From: Patiria pectinifera
Taxonomy: Eukaryota; Echinodermata; Asteroidea; Valvatida; Asterinidae
DNA: 64,000 nt
Reading direction: 5' to 3'
Assembly: GCA_029964075.1 (NCBI GenBank)
Contig: CM057141.1
Coordinates: 12,028,001-12,092,000, forward strand
Part shown: positions 48,556 to 62,300 of the stretch, in pieces
Position numbering within the stretch: position 1 is the stretch's first letter
Layout of the letters: every line of letters starts with the position of its first letter
Made by a program: the position numbers and the translations under genes
Notes under the pieces: model-generated
What the model saw: the letters and a program-made list of their open reading frames with translations, nothing else
What the model was told of the DNA's origin: nothing
The model's database searches: none

Positions 48556-50855
48556 ATGTCACCAGTTCGCAAGACAACCACCAGCGCTGGAGGTGAAGAG
48601 ACAATTCATAAACAGCTGAGGAGATCCTTCAAGATGGTGGGCCAGCAAGTGACAGTCTGGCAGGAGGCATCGGAACGCTCCTTGTCGGTGGTGCAGTCGC
48701 TGGTCAACCACGCGGAGCAGCTGCAGTGCTGTCGCCGCGCTGCCAAGGACGGTTGCTCGGACGTCTTGCAGCGGTTTCCTGATCTGAAGGACAGGCTGGA
48801 ATTCAAGTTGTTGGGGTCCATGGAGGTGATCCTTGCCAGGTTAAAATCTCAGCTGTAAGTTAAGGGTGGAGCCCCATACTTTCACTGTCGCCTCTTGAGA
48901 CAAATGATTTGTGAAGCTGAACACCAATAGAGATGTTTCTTTTATTAACCCCCGTCCCAAATCCTCTTTGCGAATGGGGGATTTTGCAGTACTGAGGCTT
49001 TATGGCAAAAATGTGTGGCTGATTTGGGAGGATGCACTGTGTCATGGTCTGGGGCCGAACCTTGTGTTGTGCATAAAATTAGGCCTACATTATACTTCAA
49101 ATCCTCCGCACTGCTCCAGGATGTCACTGGCTCTGCCTCAACATTCTGACAGTGATTGCTGAAGGATTTTGCTGGATTGAGGCTGCCCCACGGTATGCTA
49201 TTTTTACATGGAGGCAGTTGGAGGATTTTGAAGGATTGAGGTTGCATCCTAGCAAAAACGCCTAGGGAATTAGGGTGAATAAAACTAATACATGTACCAA
49301 CGTTTGAAGAACAGGTCAAGGTCTGTTCTCAGAACAGTAACCGGGTTGGTTCATCATCCCCCAGCATACTAGCCTGTAGGGCCCAATCTTATAGCGCTGC
49401 TTAAGCCAATTTGTGCTAAGTTGAGCCTCCGTCTATCGAGACTGTAACCAATAAGCACATTGAAAGCACGCTTAACCCCAGAGGAAAAAGTTGCTTAAAT
49501 CAGTCACGTAACAATAGAAATCTCCAAGCGCGCGCAACTGTTAGCACATCCACGCCATGAAATAGCGCCTAAGCAGCAGCATGAATTTCAGCTATAGTAA
49601 GCGCAACTTTTCTGCTAACTGTTACGCAGCCTATGAAAGTGTCAGATTATCAATAATTTCTGATTTATTTCTGAATAAGCAGATAAGTCTAAACTCTTGG
49701 TTGTAGAGCGTACATTTAACAAACATCACGTGAGCAATTCAAATAGAAACTACTGATTCTGAAGTCTGTGTTACTTTGTTGTTTGGATAATTGTTGTTGC
49801 AGGCTGACTATGGAGGGAGTGTGTAAAAAACACACACAGCACAGTGCCTACTCGCTCAATGCATATCACATCCACTACAGGGAGGTGGGCGTGGCCAAGG
49901 GGTTGGAGGGATCTGCAACATGGCCGTCAATAGCAGACATGCTTCAGTGGCTTGCTAATGTGGATCTACTTTATCGAAGATTGTATCCTTTTCATTGTTT
50001 TCTATATTGTGTCCTTTTTTTTTTCCCCAAAGGTGGTGGGATTTAAATTGAAATGTTAAGTTCATTCCTTGACAAGTAAATATTGTCCAGATATGCTGAA
50101 AAGCAGTGGCTGTATGACACAATCTCTTACGATAATTTGGACGAGTTCCCAAGTTTGGTTAGCAGGTGGAAAAGATATGACGGGGAACTGACCGCTGTGA
50201 AAAGTAAGAGTAATTAATGTGACTGGCTCCGAGCTAACTCAAGCCCCAATTATTTTGAAAACAAGATTTTGCTCTAAATGTTAGGCCTATAACTCCCAAC
50301 TTTTTTTCTTTAACCAGTTTGCGTTGCAGGACGTGATAACACGCACTGGCTGATGGGTTAAAACGTCAAGATTGCCTCGACTCGCCTCCGGGTGAAGTCT
50401 TAACACGCTAATCCCTTGTGTCCTTTGTACACACACACAAAGTCCATGAAGTCTGTGGAGGCAGACCGTGTGTTGATCTTGAATTGGCCCTTTGTGCACG
50501 CCTTTTGTACAATTTACGCTCCAGTGCACACCCTAGAGTTTTAAAACATGAGGTTTCGGAAAGAAATATCATACAAATACTGTTCAAATACAAGTATCAG
50601 GACAATTTTGCCTTTTGCGAAAATCTAAATTTTTCGGCAAAAATAATCCCGGCACAAAGTGGTTAAAGCATTATGGCTTTATAAAATAATCTGTTTAGAC
50701 AGTAGGCTGCAAGGTCTACTTTTTTGTTCAAGTTGTTAGATTAATTTATATGGAATTTATCTTTCATTTCTACATTTTTTTCCAATTTTAGTATCTTGGT
50801 TTGTTTCTTGGCAGATGTTTTGGCTCACGTGGCATTCTTCATGGAGGATGGCTGA
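48556..50855 (+). CDS. AIRIM: AIRIM (C1orf109-like), ribosome maturation factor; complete, 210 aa
   Basis: Coding exons: 48556-48854, 49803-49982, 50091-50203, 50815-50855. They total 633 nt with the stop; borders are GT/AG and phases join. The ATG is preceded by an in-frame TGA within the same exon, which fixes the start. Recognisable family blocks: an N-terminal amphipathic helix with HAEQLQC, then FPDLKDRLEFK (human AEQLQ and FPDLKERL), PSIADMLQWLANVDLLYRR (human PSVADMLEWLQDIERHYRK), and the C-terminal NVLAHVAFFMEDG (human ILLNVSFFLEE). Length matches the human protein (about 203). In human, AIRIM links the AAA+ ATPases AFG2A/AFG2B to pre-60S particles during cytoplasmic recycling of RSL24D1. 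A consensus acceptor (ttttctgcag, ending 48493) just upstream suggests an untranslated first exon nearer CDCA8. A candidate AATAAA is at 51893-51898. Confidence 0.91.
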
Positions 50856-53361
50856 GGAGATTTTGGACCAAGGAAAAACCCAGCAGCTCAGCAAAACATC
50901 CGTTGGATTTCTGAGGCCAGTCAATAGACGCATTTCAGGGTGGCTGTTATCAGGGTCCAATTTCCTGGACGTGGACAGCAAACACGAGAGCCTGTCAGCA
51001 GCAAGCACAGCAACGAGTATATCCTCAGTCACTGTACCGCCCAAAACTGCCCTGCCTACTACTCCCTGTAGCACCCCAAACTTGTCTGAACACTGTGTGG
51101 TTTGGGGGATTCTTCAGTGCATAAACACTATGTACTATACATGAAGTAGTTGCTAATGGGATAAAAGGCAAAGCTTGTGTAAACTAAATAACACAGTGAT
51201 GCAGAAACATCCATGTGTGCGTGAGCTTCATGAGTTATCCTGCTAAAGTTTGGACAAGTTTTCTGCTGTTAACAAGCAGTGCTACTAACATGGCCTGGGC
51301 TCTTGTAGTTGGAGAACGATGTACAATTTGCAGCTTTTTTTCATAAAGCTGACGGTTCTGACGATTGTGTTTGAACAATCTAGCCACAATTTCATGGAGC
51401 GGAGCTTAGAAAGTTGTTTATTAAAAGTGCAGAAAATATTTGGTTAGCAAAGAACAGGTTACCAACCAACACGTTATGCACTGTATTATTGGTTTTGACT
51501 GGTTCACGGAAGATCTTTACATATTTTCTGGGTGCTCAAGGATTTGAAATCGGACATCGGACATCGGAATCTTTCAGGATTTCATTGTGCAATGATGTTA
51601 TCAAAATGTGGCAGTTTTGCACATGGACATCACAAAATTACATCAATTACATTATTTTCAAAAGATTTTTTAATCACATTATTTTGGAAGTTTGAGGGGT
51701 TCATGGACGCATGTTTCGTTAATCTTTAAACAGAGTTTAAGCAGAAACTGGTTTGTCTATTAAGACAAGAATTCAACGAGTTTAAATGATCAATCTGTGT
51801 TTTCCTCATGTTGCAAGTCGGTACAGTCATCTAGGCAAGACCCTTCACTTTCCTCCCTCGAGAATCTTAAATACAATTGTACAAATCGGGTAAATAAAAG
51901 TCTATGATGTCCAAGAAGAACTCATCATAGGTTGTCATACAGTTGTATGATATCTCCAGCTGTGGCATATGGACAAACTATTCTTTGATGTGAGATTGGG
52001 GGGGGGGGAGGATGTTGGAGACAAAGACGGAGATTGGGTTTGGGAAACGGCCCGAGACTGATGGTTTAAGTCACTTCTGCATACAGCGTGCCACATGCAA
52101 GTGAGTTGTGTGCAGAGAGTGCATTCAGATGCGCGGCTACCCTTCCTTCTTTTAAGAATCTCTTGCTGTCCTCTGAGGTCAGACATGGGTCATGGTGGTA
52201 GCCAGTGTTGTAGGACTCGGACTCGGGACTCGGACTCGAGTCCGGACTCGAGTCCTTTTTTCAAGGACTCGGACTTGGACTCGAGTCCTTTGTTCAAGGA
52301 CTCGGACTCGGACTCGGACCCCAAGGACTCGAGGACTCGGCTTCGAGTCCGGCTCGAGTCCGGCAAAATCGGGTCTTTTTTAGGTGTTTTATTTCAATTA
52401 TTTTATGTCTTTCACCTTGATTTGGTTTTGCTGTGGAACCGAATTCCGCAGTTCTGCCGCTCGCAAAAATAACTTGCCGATTGATCAATGATCAATTGAT
52501 TCATTCCAACCTAACCTAGCCAATTGCCCACCAAATAAATCGATTCATCAGTTATTCAGTTGCTTGCCGATGTGTTGGACTTTTTGTTCAATATTACTAA
52601 CATGGTTGACACAATGACAAGGAGCTATCTCAGCCGCATGGAATCAACGCCATACAATTGGGCTCGAGTTCATACCCATTTAGCGCACGTGGGTGCTTTT
52701 TACTGTAGTATCTGCGTCAATATCTGTAGGCTTCTACGCATACTAAGGTAAAAGTTAATGCAAGTTTTTTTTAATGTACATTATAAACATAATGAATGCA
52801 TTGCATAGTGCATACAGCCAAAACCATTACCCCTTCTCTATCACCTGACATTTGATAGTGACATTTTGAAAACGTTAATATAGTATTGGTGAACCGCGAC
52901 TTGAATTTGATACATAAGGACTCGGACTCGGACTCGAGTCCTTTTTCAAGGACTCGGACTCGGACTCGGACTCGGACATCAAAAATTGACAAGGACTCGG
53001 ACTCGGACTCGAGTCCTTTGCTCAAGGACTCGGACTCGGACTCGGATGAGGAGGACTCGACTACAACACTGGTGGTAGCGCAAGGCGCCTACATGCCTGT
53101 GGCTTGACCACGTTCTAGCCGCATCCTTCGCAATTCAGCTTCTCAGATACGAGTAAGGAGGATAAGAAGCCCCCCCCCCAAAAAAAAACCTTATTTAATC
53201 TGTTGTATATGAGGAATCGAAGATCACAGTTCACAGGGGCCTCTTCAGGTACAACCTTCTCTCCAGATGGCAACTTGAGTCCGTAATCTTGGCTTTGCGA
53301 TCCGCCAGCTTGGAGTATGCTGCTAATTCTCATATGAAGATACATGAGACTTGTAGTAATG
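50856..53361. other. Tail-to-tail intergenic region between AIRIM and DHX35
   Basis: Contains the probable AIRIM 3'UTR (candidate AATAAA 51893-51898) and the hAT element at 52203-53071. No coding gene recognised. A poly-G/C run is near 52000. Confidence 0.65.
52203..53071. mobile_element. hAT-type element with GACTCG-array subtermini, copy 2
   Basis: The ends CAGTGTTGTAGGACTCGG and CGACTACAACACTG, with an exact 8-bp duplication GTGGTAGC (52195-52202, 53072-53079). Arrays of GGACTCGGACTCGAGTCC occupy 52215-52345 and 52917-53062. The interior (52350-52910) differs from copy 1 at 39700 although total length is almost equal (869 versus 867 bp). Confidence 0.9.
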
Positions 53362-56300
53362 TCACCTCGGTGTGGCTTCTGTCCTGGCACGCTTCGTTGC
53401 AATCTCCATATCCTGAACAAGACAATGAAAAGAAAAGAAAAATCAAATATTGATTTTGTCCATTTAATTATTTTTGTATTATTTTATTTAGAGAAATATT
53501 GAAACCTTTTCATACCTTCTCTGATGCCAAAAAAGCATCAGCAATAGCCTCCAGATTGGTAACCAACTAGCACTTCATTTTATATTTCGACAAAGCAACC
53601 CATTAGGCCGTATACTGCCCTTAAGCACACTGCAGGCTACTTTTATACCACCTCAAACCCCCCCCCCAGCACTCTATGGTTTCATGAAGGAGTGAATACA
53701 ATGTAGTACAATGTAAGGCCAAAAAAAAAAAAATACTCGGTCTCTGGTCAGCGCGCGCGTCGATTTTAATCATGCGCGTCAACCTTTTTTTTTCTTCAAA
53801 TTAACACGGAAGCTACAATAGTGCCCTCTATTGCCGCACCTCCTCAAATTTTTGTACCAAGGAGCACCAAGGAATGGGGAAATTGCACCAAGGCAAATGA
53901 TAAAGGGCACCAAGGCAAATTATGGACGACACCAATGTATAATGAGGACACAAAAAAGTAAAATAGTACCCACCTTGTCTGTACAATTCAAGCTTGAAAA
54001 AAAAAAGCCACCAAAAAACCCCCCAAAAAACGCATCGCCGCATCAATTCCGGAACTTCGGTCTGACCAGAGACCGACTATTTTTTTTTTGGGGGGGGGGC
54101 CTAATACACGTGTTTATGGGTTGAACCTCCCATTCCATCCAGCACAAATGCACAATAGGATCGCACAAACCCCACTCCAGCAGGAGAACAAATAATTGAA
54201 ACACTTAGAAGTGGCCAGGTGTGGATAGGCCTACACCGCGTTTTGGGGATGTTTTTTACTGTTAGACAAATTAGGACCGAGTTATGGGGACTTTCTGCTG
54301 TCCCCACAGCATTTTCGGTCCCCACAAATACCTCGTGGCGACGAGTGTATGTCCCCACAATTACAGAGCAAGAATGTGTGTACACATAAGGGATTATGAA
54401 GCACGTAAGCATTCTATAACACAACATTTTTAGGTCATCTGATTTGCACGCGACTTTTGATTGATTTGCTTCCTTTACAAATACCAAACAAACTTCAACC
54501 CTGCTTCTTTTCATCTCACATGCTTTGTCAAATCAGGCTAACATTAAAACCTGGGTGAAAATATATCAAACTTGGGGCCGATTTCACGAAACTCTAAGAT
54601 GCGTCTCAGGAAGGGTTACTCGTCTTAACTCGTGACTCCTCCCAGGATCGTTTTCACCAAACTTAAGACGCGTTTAACACATCCTAACTTCCTTATCAAC
54701 ACGGCTGAACTCGTCTTAACTTAAGATCGGTCTGAGGGTCGTCTTATCTCATAAATGCGTGCTTTAATTTGTATGTCGTCCTGGAATCATTGCCGTTTAA
54801 GACGAGTGTCGGCCTAGAGTTATAGTTTGGAGGAAGAAAACCCCTGTAGAAACAGATTTGACAAGATTTCTGATGCGTGGGTAGTTTTAATACATGATAA
54901 CTTATTTACAAAATTATACGGCAACAACAATCGACTTTTTAAAACAAGAGTGTTAAAACAGGGAGCAAGAATGACATCATATCTTGTGTAAAACTACCTT
55001 GCCTGTGAAATTTATTGAGTAGAGTAATTTTTTTCTGGCTAAAGTTCGTGTTCAATGCACGCACGAGGGAAATAGGTTTTGCGCGTTTCTTGTCAATGAC
55101 TGTTTCGTTAACTGGTAAAAACGAACATGAAACAGCCATCGAATTGGTAGTTTTGATACGTCTTGCTTAAGATGAGTTTAGTGAAATCTGTCTTAGGATG
55201 CATCATAGCTAAATCGATCTTAAAGCGACTCGTCTTAAGTCCTAAGATGAGTCGCAAGATAAGATGAGTCTCGTGAAATCGGCCCCAGCTCCCAGAGTAG
55301 GGGTTGAATGATGGCAGGGGTTGGGCCTGTGTGGAAGCTTTCAACAACAAATTCATTAATGCTGTTTGGCCCGGGACATCAGTTCTCAACCCTGCAATTT
55401 TTTATCAATTGCAAAAAGCAAAAGATGTATTGACATCATGATTTTGTTTATTAAAATGTGAGTAAGATTTGAGGCTTTGCATGGTGGAGATACTAAATAA
55501 TGAAAGGTTTGCGGAAACACCATGTGTGAATAATTTCTCAACTAAGAGAATGGTTCTGAAAATCAGACATCTGGCTCCTATAGGAACGCACACATGTAAA
55601 TAAAGGATGACGTCATTCCGTATCGGAGCTTTGAGCATGCTTCATCTGTACTGACCGTTCCATATTGATAGTAGTGAGGAGCCAGCTCATACAGCCAGGT
55701 AGGGTCTACAACGGTCACGTCCCTCATGTAGTCCTTGTTGGTTTGAAGAACCTCACGGAACACCACCCTGGATAAAATTGTAAATTAGTAGGCTGCATTG
55801 ATGAATATGAACTCTAAACCGAGTCCAACACAATACCATTCGTCAAGTGAGAATTAAGTCTGCCCAGTGTAGTAAGATCCATCAGGTCAAACATCCCAAG
55901 GCCAGACTGCCTCAGAGTCTGTGGTCACCAACTGCAGCATGATACAACCGTGGCATTGTTCAATGGGACTAGCTTCCGTTGTCTCAAAATTGGCTGTTTA
56001 TGCACCGATGATGATGGCTCAATGCAGCAAGGTCCCACGTACTTTGACACAGTTGGTGTGATATTCTTGAGCGAATTTTACCGACTCAACCAGAACCAGG
56101 ATTAGGTTTAACCGTAACAGTTCTTAATCCTCCAATTTTCAATATGATTTGAGACAGAGCCTTGGTAGTTTTTAAAAGGACCTGACATGAGTTTTACTTA
56201 TGTTAGGCCCCCCCCCAAAAAAATATTCGGTCTCTGGTCAGACCAAAGTTCCGGAATTGACGCGGCCACGTGGCTTTTTTTTTTTTTTTCTTCTTTTTTT

Positions 56301-59300
56301 TTCTTCTTCAAGCTTGATTGTACAGACAAGGTGGGGTACTATTTTGCTTTTTTGGTGTCCTCATATACATTGGTGTCCTCCATAATTTGCCTTGGTGCTT
56401 TCGATCATTTGCCTTGGTGCAATTTCCCATTCCCTGGTGCTCTTTGGTAAAAAAATTGAGGAGGGGCGGAAATAGAGGGCGCTGTTGGAGCTACCGCGGA
56501 ACATTTTGGAAACAAAAAAGATCGACGCGCATGATTAAAATCGACGCGCGCGCTGACCAGAGACCGACTTATTTTTTTTTGGGCCTTACACTATTTTACG
56601 TATTACATATTTTGTGCAACTTTCTACTCCTCTTAAATGTATGAAAACTGTTTCACATCCCTTTTTTGGTTAATTTTTTTTTGAAAAGTGCACTTCTTTA
56701 AACATTAAAAATGTTCAAAACTTTTCCTGACTAATGAGGGCGCTGTTGCTGTGATGTCATTTCAGGAAGACACAGTTCAGTTTAGGGGTTTTCTGTTCAA
56801 ATTGTGAACCAAAAAACTTTGCTCAGTGAAAACAATTGTGGGCAAACTTTACTCACTGGCCTACTGCCATGTACTGAAACAATGAATGACAACAGAAAAG
56901 ACAGCAAAATATGCAAAATTCTGGCAACTTGTACTGAAAAAGCTGCAACACTAAGCTTTCTGCCTCAAATGATATCACACTTTTGCTCACGAATATGGAA
57001 ATTCGCATTTCCATAAAAACCCTTGAAAATGGCAAAATAATGCAAATTAAAAACAAAAGTTTAATGGGACAAACAGACGCATATTAAGGATTCCATTAAA
57101 AAAAATTACATTACTTCTGCCTTTAATAAAAATCTATGGAAAAAAAGGCGAAAGGGCAAAAGATATCTCCAAAACTTGGAACAAAATCAATGAAAATCTT
57201 TTAAGAAAAAAACAACATTGGAGATGGGCACATACCACTGTGGAGGTTTTTCTGTGTACAGAACTGAGGTAGGATGAATATGGATTGGATGGTCATCATG
57301 AATTGTACGGTACTCTCCGGTGGAATGTAACCTGGCAGCGTTGGCAAAGAACCCCGCCGTGATACAGCGACAGATGATATCAACATCGCCCTCGCTTGAA
57401 ACCATCTTCACCTTGAATTTCTTGAGTAATCTCCTGAGCTGTCCCCGGATGGTGAGCGCTCGACAGAGACCTGGGAGATATGACAAGTGCTTGCTAAAAA
57501 AAAAATTCTTGCAAATGGGGAGTTTTTTTGATTTTTGGTCTTAACTTTATACATTAACTGACACTCTGAAAAAAGGATTCTCCTTGCCTATCAGACTAAA
57601 TCTTGGTAAATCAGTCAAAACTCATACAATCACACAGTATGGGTGGTATTATGCTTGTTGCTTGAATTGGTGTTAACATTGTGCACCTGTTCCAAATTGA
57701 TTTAGACCAATATGTTTTATGAAAAAGAACAGGTAACTCCTGTCCTGATAAATTAGTTTAATTTTAAAGTTGAGCACAGAAATTGACTGGAGCGGGGTTT
57801 GAACCTGCGACCTTCGGATTGCTGTTCTGGTACTCTACCAACTGAGCTATCGAGCCCTGTGTTGGCAGTTCCCCATTTTGTCAATGTCTTTGTTCAAGGT
57901 GCGCTAATCAGTAGGCCATAAACCAGTACATCCCATGAAGCCAGGGGATCGCACCCAAAAGTTACGATGCAACTTTAGCAATGCCGCAAACGCGGAAATA
58001 GCAAACAGGGATCACTCGGAGAGCATACAGCTAAATAATCATTCAAATTGTCAATTTATCTTTTGCCGAAAATGAACAAGTTTTCCCTCTATATATTTCC
58101 TGTTGTCCAAAATGAAAAGACAATCACTTGTTTGCTCACCTTTATAGTTCAGATAGTTCTCATGGCACCATTTTGAATTCTTGCCAAACTAAAAACAAAA
58201 GACAAAGAAGAAAAACACTCAACGGCTTTGGCATGAGTCAATTCAATTGTAAACTGATAATTGGAGTTGAATGGTTATGAAGATTAATGAATATGTACAT
58301 GTAGTCAAAATGGAAAAACAAATTCTCCCAGAATGAAGAAGTAAAAAATATTAAAGTTTTTGTTGGAAGATGTAAATTTTAGAACAGATTTTAGCTTTTA
58401 ACAATGCAATATCATAAGCAGTGTGTACTCAATGCTGGCCAAGAACTTGTAAAAAATAAAATCACAAGCTGAAATACAGTATACAGTTCAGAAATTATGT
58501 CATTGAATGGTAAAGCTCAATGCGAAACGAAACAGATAGGCCTATCCATTTTCAAATAATGTAGTATTCAATTATTCGAAACTGCAATGGACCAAATATT
58601 TAAATATTTGAAATCACTGATCAAGTTTTACATGTGACACACCAGCTGCAACTGCGTGAAGCATCGTTCAAAAGTTACACGTAAAGCGCACTGGTTTAAA
58701 ACGCGTGTGCGGCGATCGATATTATGGGCCACAGATGAATACCATTAGCTAATTGATTACTCTGTAAACCTGACAGACAAACTGGCAGGTGTAATGTTTG
58801 GGTAACTACAGACCAACTCCAGCTTGAAGTGTTTTATAGTAAGTATTTCATAACTGTCAACAGGCATGCAACTGGGAATCTAGAAAAATGAGGAAACTCC
58901 AAACCTCACCAGACTTTGTACAGTATTTTTTAACTTGTAATGGCATTCATGAGAAGTAAAGAACAAGGAAATCAGCGGATCTGAGGAAAAGTTGCATGCC
59001 TGTGTCACGGGCTTTAACCTGCTGAAAGCAAAGGCACAATGACCCGTCGTCAACAAAAAAGAGACCGTCGACAAAAAAGTGTGGCGTTTGACAATAAAGC
59101 GCTGCAACTTTATGTTTAAAATAATATCAGAGTCGTGTGTGTACGTGCATATTTTTTTTCTAACATTCAAAGTGACAAAGTGCTATTTGAATATTCAGAT
59201 GATAATTGAATCTTCGATATAATCGGGACAGCCCTACAGAAACAGATTCTTGGTACCTTGATGAAAGCTTCGTAGACATTCAACAGAGTGATGGGGTCTC

Positions 59301-62300
59301 CCTCCGCAACAGAAAACCTCCTCTTGGCTTGCTCCTACATACAGACAAAACAATATGATGCAATTATGCAACATTATTAAGCATGTCTCTTTGGAAGTGG
59401 CAGAAGCCATTTCCATAGAGACATGTGTGTTACTGCAGGCCATCACCAATTGATTTTTCAAAGCCAGTTAATCTTCTCAAACAAACTATTGTTTCATAGT
59501 TTGAAAGTAAGGCTTCTTTAAGAAATCTCCAAGCGAGCTTTATTGTTCAGATATCACATTACTCAACACCTACCGCTTTGCCCTTTTGGTTGGAAGGTGC
59601 CTGGAAGATGTTCTGTAGCTGCAGCAGAGCGGCTATACTCAGAATCTCCTCAGAGCAACCAAACTCGCCTACAATGGAATAAGAAGAAGATAGACCAATC
59701 AAGAAATTACAGGAGCTTAGGGGCCACTATGTCCTCCTGTCCAGGAACAGATGGGCCAAGTCAGTGTATTCTATTTGCAAACTGAGGGGCGTGGCCAATA
59801 GAGAGTGTAGGGGTAGATGTGACATCCCCAATAATTTTCAGTCGACATTTGGAGCTTCAGTCGGCAAATGAACCATAAATTCACCAGGTCCAGGATTCCC
59901 CTTATATGGTGTAGTTTTCAGGCAAATAACCAGCCATGAATAGCACCACCTTGTGTCAGATGTTGTCCAGTAATGCGGCATTGAAGAGCGCCCCCATTGG
60001 TCACATGGTGTCCAGCCCAGCACGTCTAGCCCAGTGCGTGCTCACAAAAAAAAACATCAAATTTACATATCCAATTCCTGTTAGAACCACAATTCACTTG
60101 TACAGTGAATCACTCCATGTGGTTCTACCAAATGTTTACAATAATGTACACTGTACTTGAAACCTGAGCCATGCTGCAGGCTTGAAAAGAAATTAAATCC
60201 TTAACCCATACTGCCCTGCCTGCTACTTTGTGTACCGCCCAAAACAGTCCAGAGCACTGTACGGTAAAAGGATCCATCAGGGATTAAATACAATGTTACT
60301 GAACGTAGTACAGGTGCTAGTTGGTTCAATAGGTACCTGAGACAAGCAACATCTTAGCAAACATTGGCTCCAGGGGAAACTCAGCCATGCGGACACCCAG
60401 TGGCTGGGCCAACTTGGCATGATCGTCGATGCCTCCCAGGGCGTAGAGCAGCTCCAGACCCCTGCGCATGGCACGGGAGGAAGGCGGAGACAGGAAATTG
60501 AAGCGTAGGACGTTGTCCACGCCGAGACACTTGAGCTGGAGGATCACGGTGCTCAGGTCAGTTCTGAAAACAGAAGTTACAGTTTTAACAACAGCTTCAT
60601 GTTTTTTTTCTTCTTCTTTTAAGACAGCACTATAACAAATCTAAAGGTCAATAATTGTTTCAGTAGATGCTGTATAAATGGCTGTCTATGGAACAGCCGC
60701 TTACATACCAGCGTGTATGATATTCGCGCAGATTCGGGGATTAATTATGCAAAACAAGACTGCGTCTTCAACTCCAGATTCTGACCATTCAGCGGGCACC
60801 TTCTATCAAGTGTTCCGTAACCCAATGTTTTTTTTCAAAAACATGGCAGCTAAAGTGACCAATCAACAGCTGAATCCACATTTCAGATCGGAGTTTCTAA
60901 AGTTGACTCCGATTGGCCAAATTCAAATTTGCATGCTAGGATATATCAGACGTTCTTTCGTGTGGCTCTGCACACATGAATGTCTGCTCCTCAGACTATA
61001 TAAACGGTGGACTGGGTGGAATTTCACAAAGCATCGCTGTAAAAAACAAGGGACGTATTAAGCACATTTGGTTACCACCATCCCCATTATTTAATTATCT
61101 GCTGTACTTTTCCTGAAGTGTAAACTTGACTAGATCCACCAAAGTGGGAGACATTCCAACTTTTTGCTTATTAGTAATACATGCAGTAGAAAGCACACAA
61201 GTATGCTCTTCATGTTGAGAAATCACTCAGTTTGACATCTTCGTAAGTGTGTGCAGAGTAATTCGGCAACAACCATTTTCTGCGGTGGCATCAGGCTCGC
61301 GGGTGAATCGCGTTCAGGTAGTACACATGTACTCCGGACTCCTTCGACCAACAGGGTTATCAAAATGCGTGCGCGCCTCGTCTTTGAAAACACCTGCAGC
61401 ATGCACGCAAGCGTGACACCTTCGCAATAACAGCTTCTAATTCCAGTCACCGGATTCCGCTATACAGATGTTAACTTGGTGAAAAAAAGGTATTGATTTG
61501 CACTGTGTAGGATTCTGTTACAAGGCCTATTACTAAGAGAATAATTATGTGCTTGGCCTGTTTTAAACACTATGTTTAAGACCGGTTGGAGTCTGGATGC
61601 TGATAATTACCCGAGCCGGTAATTATCAGCATCCAGACTCCAACCAGTCTTAAACATACTTTTTAATACCCGCCAAGCACATATTCATTCCCATTCATAA
61701 ATACCTCTTCGGTCAAAAATCAAAACTTTTGGTCCAAAAGTCAAAACAAGTCAAAAATTATAAATTTCCAACAAATTTACTTCATGTTTTTCGGAACATC
61801 CCTCAAGCTACATGATGGTACCGGTATGTCCCTCTCGCGAGAACACTGTAAACAACTCATTACTGCGTGATGTGGCACAGAACGCAGCTGTACCAGTGTA
61901 GTGTGAATTGAGGACCATGAAATACCGACTCACTGGTAGTATTACGCATGCCTACGTGAGGATTGTGAACGTTCAACCAATAAAAGGGTAAAAGGCACCG
62001 AATTTCATATAGCAGTCCAAATTTCATATGACACTGGAAAAGCATTTTAGACCAGCCAGCCGGTCTTTATCAACCAGCCCCAATAGAAATGGGTCAACTG
62101 TCTGAGGTATTTATGAATCAAAGGTAACTCTGCCAACTTGCGACTCATCTTGTTAGGACACAGAATAAAATAAGCAATGTGTACCTCGCTCCATACGAGA
62201 ACCAATACGCACAAGCGGTGTATCCCTCCTGCCAGAGCCTCAAAAATGGTGAAACGCAACAACTACTGTTCGTGCACAGAGGCCATTACCACATACAGCT

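Noticed and set aside
53115-53420. 101-residue minus frame overlapping the last DHX35 exon
   Set aside because: The phase carried from the upstream DHX35 exon selects a different frame, which ends in TGA after 16 codons with a basic tail; the longer frame is a shadow.
57785-57860. Functional tRNA-Ala
   Set aside because: Unpaired acceptor strands, mismatched anticodon stem and C at position 33; more likely a SINE head or pseudogene.
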